Assembly: GCF_016862795.1 (NCBI RefSeq)
Contig: NZ_BONQ01000014.1
Coordinates: 204,943 to 268,942, forward strand
Length of the DNA stretch: 64,000 nt
Direction: 5' to 3'
Source: Dactylosporangium siamense
Lineage (GTDB): Bacteria; Actinomycetota; Actinomycetes; Mycobacteriales; Micromonosporaceae
Made by a program: the position numbers and the translations under genes. This document shows positions 50,835 to 56,615 of this stretch, one piece after another; positions within the stretch are counted from its first letter, which is position 1, and each line of letters opens with the position of its first letter. The notes under the pieces are model-generated. The model ran no database searches and was not told the DNA's origin. It saw nothing but the letters and a program-made list of their open reading frames with translations.

Positions 50835-51815
50835 TTACCTGGTAACGGTGAGCCGGGCGTGCACGGCCGCGCCGACCGGCGACCCGGTGAGCGCGGCCAC
50901 GGCCAGGGCGGCGGCTCCGGCGGCACCGTCGCGCGCCTCGGCCGGGCCGGCCCCGAACCGTTCCTGGATGCCGGTGCGGACGAGAGCGGCGACCGGACCG
51001 GCGGTCAGCAGCACCGACCCGGCCAGGACGACCGGCGACCCGTCCGGCCGGCCGGCCCGGCGGGCGACCACGTCGAGCGCGTGCAGCAGGTGCCCGGCAG
51101 CGGCCGCCGCGATGCCTCGGGCCACCTCGTCGCCGGCGCCGGCGGCGGCACCCACCAGGGGCGCGAGCAGGCCGAGGGCGGCGGGTGGACGGCGGTACGC
51201 GACCCGCACGAGCGCCTGGGCGTGCCCCTCCGGGTCGTCCTGCGCGTCGACGTCCAAGGCAGCGGTGACCGGGCCGGTGAGCAGCGTCGCCGGCCCCCGG
51301 CCGTCCAGGGCGCACAGCACCGCGCGCAACGCCTCCCGGCCCTGCCACACGGCCGAGCCCTCGTCGCCGAGCAGCCAGCCGTAGCCGTCGCACCGCACGA
51401 ACGGCACCCCGTCGCGGAACGCGACCGCCGCGGCACCGGTCCCGGCGAGCAGAAGCAGGCCTTGGCGGTGGGATGTACCGGCGGAAAATGCGACCTCGAG
51501 GTCGGTGACGCTGTGCAGCGCCCCGCGCAGTCCCGTGGCGTGCCACGCCTCCTCGGCCGCCTGCCGTGCCTCCGCCGCACCCGCCGCCGCGGCACCGGCC
51601 GCACCGATCACGCCCAGCGCCACGTCCGCCGGATCGAGACCGTCCAGGGCCATCCGCAGCGCCCCCGCGAGGGCCTCGGCGGGCCGGCCGCCGCTGGAGT
51701 TCTGGTTCGCCCCGGCCGCGTGGCCGCGGCCCAGCACCGTCCCATCGATGGCGCTGACCAGGCAGCGGGTGCTCGTCGCACCCGCGTCCACACCGACGAC
51801 CAGTGGTGTACGCAC
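50835..51815 (-). CDS. BadF/BadG/BcrA/BcrD-family amino-sugar kinase (NagK/MurK-like)
   Basis: 326 residues from GTG 51815, which lies six nt after TACGGT (upstream in-frame starts 51833 and 51905 exist). ASKHA fold: phosphate-1 LVVGVDAGATSTRCLV, phosphate-2 LLLLAGTGAAAVAF, then DGYGWLLGDEGSAVWQGREALRAVL and the adenosine region SPVVLAGSVLL. The family includes human-type GlcNAc kinases and the clostridial MurNAc/GlcNAc kinase MurK. With NgcEFG and MurQ around it, phosphorylation of GlcNAc and/or MurNAc is the likely job. It is divergent from the RpiR gene across a shared operator. Confidence 0.85.
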   Translation of the reverse strand: MRTPLVVGVDAGATSTRCLVSAIDGTVLGRGHAAGANQNSSGGRPAEALAGALRMALDGLDPADVALGVIGAAGAAAAGAAEARQAAEEAWHATGLRGALHSVTDLEVAFSAGTSHRQGLLLLAGTGAAAVAFRDGVPFVRCDGYGWLLGDEGSAVWQGREALRAVLCALDGRGPATLLTGPVTAALDVDAQDDPEGHAQALVRVAYRRPPAALGLLAPLVGAAAGAGDEVARGIAAAAAGHLLHALDVVARRAGRPDGSPVVLAGSVLLTAGPVAALVRTGIQERFGAGPAEARDGAAGAAALAVAALTGSPVGAAVHARLTVTR

Positions 51816-51821
51816 CCGAAC

Positions 51822-51868
51822 ACCGTACTGCATTGACGAAAAGGTTCCGAGAACGGAAACTTTCCCAC
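51822..51868. promoter_or_regulatory. Divergent kinase/RpiR promoter with shared operator
   Basis: TTCCG-N4-CGGAA (51845-51858) is a perfect dyad. Rightward: TTGACG (51833-51838), 17-bp spacer, GAAACT (51856-51861), 7 nt, ATG 51869. Leftward: TACGGT (51827-51822), six nt, GTG 51815. The dyad lies between -35 and -10 of the RpiR promoter and at the -35 position of the kinase promoter. Confidence 0.7.
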
Positions 51869-52783
51869 ATGAAGGTGAGCCGGCAGCCGGCCGAAGGCGG
51901 CGCAACGTCCACCGCGGTGAAGATCCGAGGGCTGCTGCCCTCGCTCTCCCCGGCGGAGCAGCGCGTCGGACGGATCATCGCCGACGAGTCCGCCACCGCC
52001 GCTCAGCTGACGATCACGGAGCTGTCCAAACGCGCCGAGACGTCCGAGACGACCGTCATCAGGTTCTGCCGGGCGATCGGCTTCTCCGGATACCCGGAGC
52101 TGCGGCTGAGACTCGCGGCAGAAGCCGGGCGCGCGCTCGACGACGGCGGCGCCGGCGAGGCACCCGGCAGCGACATCAGCCAGACCGACGACCTCGCCAC
52201 CGTCGTGAAGACCATCGCCTTCGCCGACGCCCGGGCCGTCGAGGACACCGCCGCCCAGCTCGACCTCGCGATCCTCCAGCAGGTGATCGACGCCGTCGCC
52301 GCCGCCCGCCGCGTCGACATCTACGGCGTCGGCGCCAGCGCGTTCGTCGCCCGCGACTTCCAGATGAAGCTGCACCGCGTCGGCCTGGTCGCGTACGCAT
52401 GGTCGGACCTGCACCTGGCCCTCACCAGCGCCGCGCTGCTCGACGAACGCGACGTCGCCATCGGCATCTCGCACACCGGCACCACCATGGACACGATCGA
52501 GGCCTTCGCCGAGGCCGGCCGCCGCGGCGCCACGACCGTCGCCCTCACCAACTTCCCCAAGTCGCCGATGACCCGCATCGCCGACCTGACCCTCACCACC
52601 GCCGCCCGCGAGACCACCTTCCGCTCCGGCGCGATGGCCAGCCGGCTGGCCCAGCTCACCGTCGTGGACTGCGTGTTCGTCGGCGTCGCCCAGAAGACCT
52701 ACGCACAGACCAAGGCGGCCGTGGAGAAGACCCGCGAGGCCGTCCGCAGCCGGCGGGTGCGACCGGAACGAGGCCCCTGGTGA
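51869..52783 (+). CDS. MurR/RpiR-family regulator with SIS domain
   Basis: 304 residues from ATG 51869. The HTH_6 domain spans residues about 15-90 (LSPAEQRVGRIIADESATAAQLTITELSKRAETSETTVIRFCRAIGFSGYPEL). The SIS phosphosugar-binding domain covers about 125-260 (RRVDIYGVGASAFVARDFQMKLHRVG, IGISHTGTTMDTIEAFAEAG). SIS domains of this family sense sugar phosphates such as MurNAc-6-P or GlcNAc-6-P. It overlaps the murQ start (GTGA) and is divergent from the kinase, so it is expected to repress the whole island through the TTCCG/CGGAA dyad. Confidence 0.92.
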   Translation: MKVSRQPAEGGATSTAVKIRGLLPSLSPAEQRVGRIIADESATAAQLTITELSKRAETSETTVIRFCRAIGFSGYPELRLRLAAEAGRALDDGGAGEAPGSDISQTDDLATVVKTIAFADARAVEDTAAQLDLAILQQVIDAVAAARRVDIYGVGASAFVARDFQMKLHRVGLVAYAWSDLHLALTSAALLDERDVAIGISHTGTTMDTIEAFAEAGRRGATTVALTNFPKSPMTRIADLTLTTAARETTFRSGAMASRLAQLTVVDCVFVGVAQKTYAQTKAAVEKTREAVRSRRVRPERGPW

Positions 52784-53682
52784 CCGTCTCTCCCCCGCTC
52801 GCCCCGACGGAGGAACGCAACGCTCGGACCCACCAGATCGACCGGTTGCCGACCCTGCGCATCCTCGAACTGATCAACGCCGAGGACGCGACCGTCGCCA
52901 CCGCCGTCGCCGCCGTCCTGCCGGACCTCGCCGAGGCCGTCGACCGCTGCGTCGACGCCCTGCGCTCCGGTCACCGCCTGCACTACTTCGGCGCCGGCAC
53001 CTCCGGGCGCATGGCGGTCCTCGACGCGACCGAGCTGCGCCCCACGTACGGGGTCGAGCCCGGCCACGTGGTCGCGCACCTCGCCGGCGGCATCCGCGCG
53101 CTCACCGACGCCGTCGAGGCGGCCGAGGACGACGCCGAGGCGGGCGCCGCCACCGCCGCCGAGGTCCTCACCGCCGGCGACGTCGCGTTCGGCATCACCG
53201 CCAGCGGCGGCACCCCGTTCGTCGGTGGCGCGCTGCAGGCCGCCCGCGACCGCGGCACCCGCACCGTCCTGCTCTCCGCCAACCCCATGGCCGCCCTCGC
53301 CGCGCACGCCGACATCCACATCGCCGTCGACACCGGCCCCGAGGTCGTCACCGGCTCGACCCGCATGAAGGCCGGCACCGCGCAGAAGCTCGTCCTGAAC
53401 GCCCTGTCGACCGCGGTGATGATCCGCCTCGGCCGCACCTACTCCAACCTCATGACGGACATGGTCGCCAGCAACGCCAAGCTGCGGGTGCGCCAGGTCC
53501 GCATGCTGGTCCAGGCGACGGGCCTGCCCGCCGACACCTGCCAGACCGCCCTCACCGCCGCCGGCAACGAGGCGAAGGTGGCCCTGCTGACCCTGCTCAC
53601 CCGGGCCGACGTCGACCAGGCCCGCCAGGCGCTGCGCGCGGCGGGTGGCGTGGTCCACCAGGCACTGCACGCCGTGCGCTGA
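52780..53682 (+). CDS. murQ: N-acetylmuramic acid 6-phosphate etherase
   Basis: 300 residues from GTG 52780, overlapping the RpiR stop. MurQ signatures: ERNARTHQIDRLPTLRILELINAED, LHYFGAGTSGRMAVLDATELRPTYG, EDDAEAG, GITASGGTPFVGGAL, STRMKAGTAQKLVLNALSTAVMI. The enzyme cleaves the lactyl ether of MurNAc-6-P to give GlcNAc-6-P and D-lactate in peptidoglycan recycling. The SIS fold is complete and the length is standard. Together with the kinase and importer it completes a route from imported amino sugars to GlcNAc-6-P. Confidence 0.96.
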   Translation: MTVSPPLAPTEERNARTHQIDRLPTLRILELINAEDATVATAVAAVLPDLAEAVDRCVDALRSGHRLHYFGAGTSGRMAVLDATELRPTYGVEPGHVVAHLAGGIRALTDAVEAAEDDAEAGAATAAEVLTAGDVAFGITASGGTPFVGGALQAARDRGTRTVLLSANPMAALAAHADIHIAVDTGPEVVTGSTRMKAGTAQKLVLNALSTAVMIRLGRTYSNLMTDMVASNAKLRVRQVRMLVQATGLPADTCQTALTAAGNEAKVALLTLLTRADVDQARQALRAAGGVVHQALHAVR

Positions 53683-53786
53683 GCTCCGGCTGGGCTTCGC
53701 CCGTGCTTTGATGGGATCCACGGGTGTTTGCCGCGCGGACGCTTGGCGCACGGGCGCTTTGTCGCGTGGTGCAGGAGGGACCGTCC

Positions 53787-54257
53787 ATGGCCAGTTTCAC
53801 CGTCACCCTGGATGTGCGCGCGCCCGCCACGAGGGTGTGGACGACGCTCGTGGACTGGCCCAGACACGGCGACTGGGCGCCGCTGACGACCGTCCGCGTC
53901 ACCTCACCGCGCCCGGACGGGGTCGGCGCCTCCTTCGTCGCCCGCTCCGGCATCGGACCGCTGGGCTTCGACGACCCGATGTCCGTCACACACTGGCAAC
54001 CACCCGGCGGCGACGAGCCCGGCGACACGGCCGGCCGCTGCGAGATCGACAAACACGGCCACGCGATCCGCGGCATCGCCTGGTTCGAGGTGAGCCCGCG
54101 ACCCGGCGGCCACAGCCACGTCGTGTGGTTCGAGGATGTCACCGTGCGCCCGCACCGCCTCACCCGGCTCGCGCCCGCCGTCGTGTCCACGATCGGCAGG
54201 ATCGGCTTCGCCCGCGCCCTGCGCGCCATGGCCCGCGAAGCTTCGCGGCATTCGTAG
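53787..54257 (+). CDS. SRPBCC-family protein
   Basis: 156 residues from ATG 53787 (GGAGG 8 nt upstream). START/Bet-v1-like pattern: FTVTLDVRAPATRVWTTLVDWPRHGDWAPLTTVRV at the N-terminus, VTHWQPP in the middle and a long C-terminal helix (VSTIGRIGFARALRAMA). Such proteins bind hydrophobic ligands or act in polyketide cyclisation or lipid transfer; this one has no diagnostic residues. It is separated from murQ by about 100 bp and sits directly before the tRNA region. Confidence 0.85.
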   Translation: MASFTVTLDVRAPATRVWTTLVDWPRHGDWAPLTTVRVTSPRPDGVGASFVARSGIGPLGFDDPMSVTHWQPPGGDEPGDTAGRCEIDKHGHAIRGIAWFEVSPRPGGHSHVVWFEDVTVRPHRLTRLAPAVVSTIGRIGFARALRAMAREASRHS

Positions 54258-54289
54258 TCCTGCAGTCAAGAATCCGCACGGAAAATCGG

Positions 54290-54318
54290 TTGGCTATGAC
54301 GCGCCGGCCGCTTATCGT
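54290..54318 (+). promoter_or_regulatory. Promoter upstream of the tRNA array
   Basis: TTGGCT (54290-54295), a 17-bp spacer and TATCGT (54313-54318) form a sigma-70-like promoter. Transcription would start near 54325, about 40 nt before the small ORF and 230 nt before the first tRNA. Confidence 0.55.
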
Positions 54319-54364
54319 TGAATGCACAAGGCAACGACCACACCCGATCGCACAGGAGCCCACG

Positions 54365-54496
54365 ATGAGGACATGGACCGCCACGCAAACCCGGCAGCTG
54401 CCGGCGTTTGCCGCTGTGCTGCCCGTGACCCGAGTCGCGGCGGCCCACCCGCACAGCATGCCGGCCATGCGCACCGCGGGACGGTGGAAAGGCTAG
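54365..54496 (+). CDS. 43-residue ORF before the tRNA array, possible leader peptide
   Basis: ATG 54365 is preceded by AGGAG at 6 nt, a good ribosome binding site, and lies behind the promoter at 54290. The peptide (beginning MRTWTATQTRQLPAF, ending MRTAGRWKG) has no TM segment or known domain. About three quarters of its residues (Thr, Ala, Pro, Val, Met, His, Trp, Gln, Phe) belong to the nine isotypes encoded by the array. An imperfect stem (GGAAAGGCT / AGCCTTCC) spans its stop codon and a strong terminator follows 16 bp later. It may be a translated leader; that role is inference. Confidence 0.5.
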   Translation: MRTWTATQTRQLPAFAAVLPVTRVAAAHPHSMPAMRTAGRWKG

Positions 54497-54511
54497 AAAC
54501 CCGAGCCTTCC

Positions 54512-54546
54512 AACCGCCCGCCCCGCACAGGGACCGGGCGGTTTTT
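54512..54546 (+). terminator. Intrinsic terminator 12 bp before the first tRNA
   Basis: Stem AACCGCCCG / CGGGCGGTT (54512-54520 and 54535-54543) with a 14-nt loop and a five-T run (54542-54546). Canonical U-tailed terminators are rare in this GC-rich window, and its place between promoter and tRNA array is notable. Confidence 0.85.
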
Positions 54547-54557
54547 CATGCATCCAT

Positions 54558-54630
54558 AGGGGCGTAGCTCAACTGGTTGAGCGTCGGTCTCCAAAACCGA
54601 AGGCTGCAGGTTCGAGTCCTGTCGCCCCTG
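54558..54630 (+). tRNA. tRNA-Trp (CCA)
   Basis: 73 nt. Acceptor AGGGGCG/CGCCCCT fully paired, D-stem GCTC/GAGC, anticodon loop CTCCAAA in a TCGGT/ACCGA stem, T-loop TTCGAGT. Discriminator G. No encoded CCA. A well-formed tRNA. Confidence 0.93.
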
Positions 54631-54731
54631 CGCACCATGCGCTTTTTCCGCACCACGCACCTTTCGCAAGGCCCCAGCACGGCTGCGGGCACACGGCACC
54701 ACATTGAAAACTCCACAGCGGACGGCAATTT

Positions 54732-54804
54732 CGGGAGCGACCGGCTTGGTGACCGGACCTGGTTTGGGGCCAGGAAGCGCGGGGTTCGATTCCCCGGCTC
54801 CCGA
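54732..54804 (+). tRNA. tRNA-Pro (TGG)
   Basis: 73 nt. Acceptor CGGGAGC/GCTCCCG paired, D-stem CCGG/CCGG, anticodon loop TTTGGGG in a CCTGG/CCAGG stem, T-arm CGGGG-TTCGATT-CCCCG, discriminator A. No encoded CCA. Separated from tRNA-Trp by a 101-nt spacer with no clear tRNA. Confidence 0.92.
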
Positions 54805-54809
54805 CACAT

Positions 54810-54882
54810 GGGGTTGTAGCTCAGTTGGAAGAGCGCCGGCTCGGCAGGCCGGAGGCCCGGGGTTCGATTCCCCGCTTCTCCA
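54810..54882 (+). tRNA. tRNA-like, probably Ala (GGC), with odd features
   Basis: 73 nt with good D-arm (GCTC/GAGC), anticodon stem CCGGC/GCCGG and T-arm CGGGG-TTCGATT-CCCCG. The acceptor (GGGGTTG/CTTCTCC) has two T-T mismatches but keeps G3-T70, an alanine identity mark. The loop TCGGCAG would put C at position 33; reading it as CTCGGCA would give anticodon CGG (Pro) but with poor stem pairing. Identity is therefore tentative. Confidence 0.6.
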
Positions 54883-54895
54883 CGCGGTGTTCCTT

Positions 54896-54967
54896 GTCCT
54901 TTTGGCGTAAGCGGTAGCGCGGCTGGTTGAAGCCCAGCGGGTCCCGGTTCGACTCCGGGTGAGGACA
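54896..54967 (+). tRNA. tRNA-Phe (GAA)
   Basis: 72 nt. Acceptor GTCCTTT/TGAGGAC with one mismatch and one wobble, D-stem GCGT/GCGC, anticodon loop TTGAAGC in a GCTGG/CCAGC stem, T-arm CCCGG-TTCGACT-CCGGG, discriminator A. No CCA. Confidence 0.82.
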
Positions 54968-54976
54968 CGATGCCGA

Positions 54977-55047
54977 TGGGAGCTCGGCTAATGGCAGGCC
55001 ACGAGGTTTTGGTCCTCGCTGTGGGGGTTCGAGTCCTCCGCTCCCAG
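54977..55047 (+). tRNA. tRNA-Gln (TTG)
   Basis: 71 nt. Acceptor TGGGAGC/GCTCCCA fully paired, D-stem GGCT/GGCC with a 7-nt loop, anticodon loop TTTTGGT in a CGAGG/CCTCG stem, T-arm GGGGG-TTCGAGT-CCTCC, discriminator G as expected for Gln. No CCA. Confidence 0.9.
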
Positions 55048-55056
55048 CGTTTGTCT

Positions 55057-55132
55057 GCCGATGTAGCTCAGTTTGGTCAGAGCGCTGTCCTGGTACGACA
55101 GAGGTTCACCGGTTCGACTCCGGTCTTCGGCT
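55057..55132 (+). tRNA. tRNA-Thr (GGT)
   Basis: 76 nt. Acceptor GCCGATG/CTTCGGC with one T-T mismatch, D-arm GCTC/GAGC with a 10-nt loop, anticodon loop CTGGTAC in a CTGTC/GACAG stem, T-arm ACCGG-TTCGACT-CCGGT. The discriminator T is followed by genomic CCA, the only array member with an encoded CCA. Confidence 0.88.
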
Positions 55133-55148
55133 CCACCACCATCTCAAT

Positions 55149-55221
55149 GCCAATGCAGCACGACTGGTCGTGCATCCGTTTCGTAATCGGAAGGTAGTCG
55201 GTTCGAGTCCGACCGTTGGCT
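55149..55221 (+). tRNA. tRNA-Thr (CGT)
   Basis: 73 nt. Acceptor GCCAATG/CGTTGGC paired, D-arm GCAC-GACTGGTC-GTGC, anticodon loop TTCGTAA in a TCCGT/TCGGA stem (one mismatch next to the loop), T-arm GTCGG-TTCGAGT-CCGAC, discriminator T. No CCA. Confidence 0.85.
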
Positions 55222-55224
55222 CTT

Positions 55225-55293
55225 GGGCGACGCACAGGTGTGCAGCACTGCCTTGCAAGCAGCGCCTGCTCGGTTCGATACCGAGGTTGTCCA
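55225..55293 (+). tRNA. tRNA-Ala (TGC) with shortened D-arm
   Basis: 69 nt. Acceptor GGGCGAC/GTTGTCC keeps the alanine hallmark G3-T70. Anticodon loop CTTGCAA (TGC) has a 4-bp core stem. T-arm CTCGG-TTCGATA-CCGAG. Only 15 nt separate acceptor and anticodon stems instead of about 19, giving a compact D-arm GCAC-AGGT-GTGC. Probably tRNA-Ala but structurally reduced. Confidence 0.72.
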
Positions 55294-55297
55294 CTCT

Positions 55298-55369
55298 GCC
55301 CGGGTAGCTCAATGGAAGAGCGCCTGTCCTACAAACAGGATGTTGGGGGTTCGAGTCCCTCCGCGGGCA
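55298..55369 (+). tRNA. tRNA-Val (TAC)
   Basis: 72 nt. Acceptor GCCCGGG/CGCGGGC with one G-G mismatch, D-arm GCTC/GAGC, anticodon loop CCTACAA in a CCTGT/ACAGG stem, T-arm GGGGG-TTCGAGT-CCCTC, discriminator A. C at position 33 replaces the near-universal U. Confidence 0.78.
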
Positions 55370-55406
55370 CGCAAAAAGGCAAGAGCAAGAGCAGAAGCAA
55401 AAGCAT

Positions 55407-55480
55407 GGCGTTCGTGGTGTACCGGATGTGCACGCCAGGTTGTGGCCCTGGTGGTTCGGGTTCGACTCCCGACGATCGCC
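55407..55480 (+). tRNA. tRNA-His (GTG) with encoded G-1
   Basis: 74 nt. An 8-bp acceptor (G-1:C73 extension typical of tRNA-His) with one T-T mismatch, D-stem GTGT/GCAC, anticodon loop TTGTGGC in a CCAGG/CCTGG stem, T-arm TCGGG-TTCGACT-CCCGA. A purine-rich spacer precedes it (55370-55406). Confidence 0.88.
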
Positions 55481-55504
55481 CTCATGCCGTCCGCTGCGGA
55501 CCAC

Positions 55505-55578
55505 CGTGGGTGCGGGCGCTGGCTGCCCGGCCGCTGCTCATAACGGCGGTGTGCCCGGATCGACACCGGGACCCACGA
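55505..55578 (+). tRNA. tRNA-Met/Ile2 (CAT)
   Basis: 74 nt. Acceptor CGTGGGT/ACCCACG perfectly paired, D-arm GGGC/GCCC, anticodon loop CTCATAA with a 5-6 bp stem (CGCTG/CGGCG), T-arm CCCGG-ATCGACA-CCGGG, where A replaces the conserved T54. It lacks the three G-C pairs and the C1-A72 mismatch of initiator tRNA, so elongator Met or lysidine-type Ile. Confidence 0.78.
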
Positions 55579-55583
55579 CGCGC

Positions 55584-55644
55584 CAGATGGTACCGATCGG
55601 TTCGATTGCCCGGTGGGGTGAGTCGAACCGATCGGTGCCATCTG
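55584..55644. terminator. 22-bp hairpin closing the tRNA array
   Basis: Arms 55584-55605 (CAGATGGTACC...GGTTCGA) and 55623-55644 (TCGAACC...GGTGCCATCTG) pair over 22 bp with a single G-T wobble, around a 17-nt loop, starting 6 bp after the last tRNA. There is no U-tract. It could terminate or protect the tRNA precursor. Mobile-element ends were considered, but no transposase is near. Confidence 0.6.
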
Positions 55645-55658
55645 CGTTGGAGGCGTCC

Positions 55659-55915
55659 GTGCGAGGACTCTGGCGGGCCGCCGGGCTGGCGCTCAGGACG
55701 GCGTCGGCGGGCATGCTGCTCACCGCCACGTCCCTCGCCGGGACCGCCGCGACGGGTCGCTGTCCACTGCTGCTGGCCGGCCGCGCGCTCGGCGGGCTCG
55801 GCGGCGCCCTGGTGTTCATCGCCGGCGCAATCCTGTCGGCGCGGCTCGCCGCAGCGGCGGGCAGCATGAAGCCGATCACCGTCTACTCCAGCGGCACCGG
55901 CCTCGGCGACTGTCC
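55659..55915 (+). pseudogene. Fragment of an MFS transporter gene (YbfB/YjiJ-like)
   Basis: From GTG 55659 the frame reads a recognisable MFS piece with two to three hydrophobic segments: GMLLTATSLAGTAATG, LLLAGRALGGLGGALVFIAGAILSARLA, then SMKPITVYSSGTGLGD, the pattern after TM4 in YbfB/YjiJ-type permeases. Homology-like sequence stops near 55915 and the frame continues into antisense of the next remnant. Both ends of the transporter are missing, so it is a decayed internal fragment. Family call by pattern only. Confidence 0.55.
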
Positions 55916-56589
55916 TGTGCGCTGGTGGTGCCCTGCTCGCGACACCAGCGGCCAGGACAGCGCCCGCACGGCGGTGCGAGCCTTGCGGCGTGGCATCTCG
56001 AACAGGCTCGCGAACGCCGTCCACGAACCGTCCGTGAACTCGATGGTCAGGCGGCACGGGTGGAGGCGGCACCAACCCACCCTGGCGGACCGGACGGTCG
56101 GCAGCGGCGTCTCCCACAGTGGTCGCAGGCGCTGTGCGGCCGGGCCGTAGTCCTTGCCGGGCTCGAAGATGAAGTGGGCGGCGTCGCGGGGCTCGAACAG
56201 CCGCAGCACCGTGGCGCTTCCGGCGCAGGCGCGGCGGGACGCCGCAGCGATCGAGGCGGGTGTCCCGGCAGCAATCGAGGCGGGTATCCCGGCAGCGATC
56301 GAGGCGGGTATCCCGGCAGCAATCGAGGCGGGTGTCCCCCACGGCGATCGAGGCGGGTGTCCTACGGCCGACCGGCCGAACAGCAGCCACCAGGGAACAT
56401 CGCGCCGGGGAGCGACGGCGGGAGGACCGCCCCGACGACCCCGGCGGCGGCGGAACCGGCCCTGTATTCGTGCGGCCCTTCATACGGCGGCAGCGGCGGG
56501 TCGACGCCGATCGGCGGTTTCGTCACCACGGCGGCGAGGGCCCGCTCCCCCGGCACCAGCGAGGCCAGCGCATCCGCGTGCACCAGCAA
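55883..56589 (-). pseudogene. Frameshifted hypothetical gene with amplified internal repeat
   Basis: ATG 56589 opens a credible N-terminus (LVHADALASLVPGERALAAVVTKPPIGVDPP) that runs to a stop at 56362. In another frame the sequence continues (VPWWLLFGRSAVG, a repeated IPASIAAG unit, then ATVLRLFEPRDAAHFIFEPGKDYG and LTIEFTDGSWTAF) to 55883. Together they resemble one actinomycete protein of unknown function with a GRSAxG...SIAA middle. At least one frameshift near 56400 and another at the last repeat copy break it. It follows the GlxA-type gene in the same direction. A sequencing error is possible. Confidence 0.5.
56244..56365. repeat. 24-bp tandem repeat, about five copies
   Basis: Unit GCAGCGATCGAGGCGGGTGTCCCG at 56244-56267, 56268-56291, 56292-56315 and 56316-56339 (copies differ at one to three positions, alternating gcGa/gcAa and gtGt/gtAt), plus a diverged 26-bp copy to 56365. 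Units are contiguous with no spacers. On the minus strand it encodes IPASIAAG repeats. Confidence 0.92.
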
Positions 56590-56615
56590 GGGGTCGGGAT
56601 CGAGTTCAGTCGAAC

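Noticed and set aside
50582..51868. DasR-type operator (ACTGGTCTAGACCAGT-like) in the amino-sugar island
   Set aside because: No close match was found by eye; the dyads present fit RpiR-type control better.
54631..54731. A twelfth tRNA between tRNA-Trp and tRNA-Pro
   Set aside because: No TTCGA T-loop with pairing arms and no acceptor complement could be found in the 101-nt spacer.
55505..55644. Integrative-element attachment site at the end of the tRNA array
   Set aside because: No integrase or excisionase gene and no duplicate of the tRNA 3' end were seen in the window.
55428..56150. 240-codon open frame running from tRNA-His through the array end
   Set aside because: It reads through two tRNA genes and a hairpin; only the part after 55659 looks like protein (MFS fragment).
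56244..56365. Possible CRISPR array
   Set aside because: The 24-bp units are contiguous with no spacers and no cas genes are in the window; it is a minisatellite. The 17-, 18- and 30-bp arrays were rejected for the same reason.
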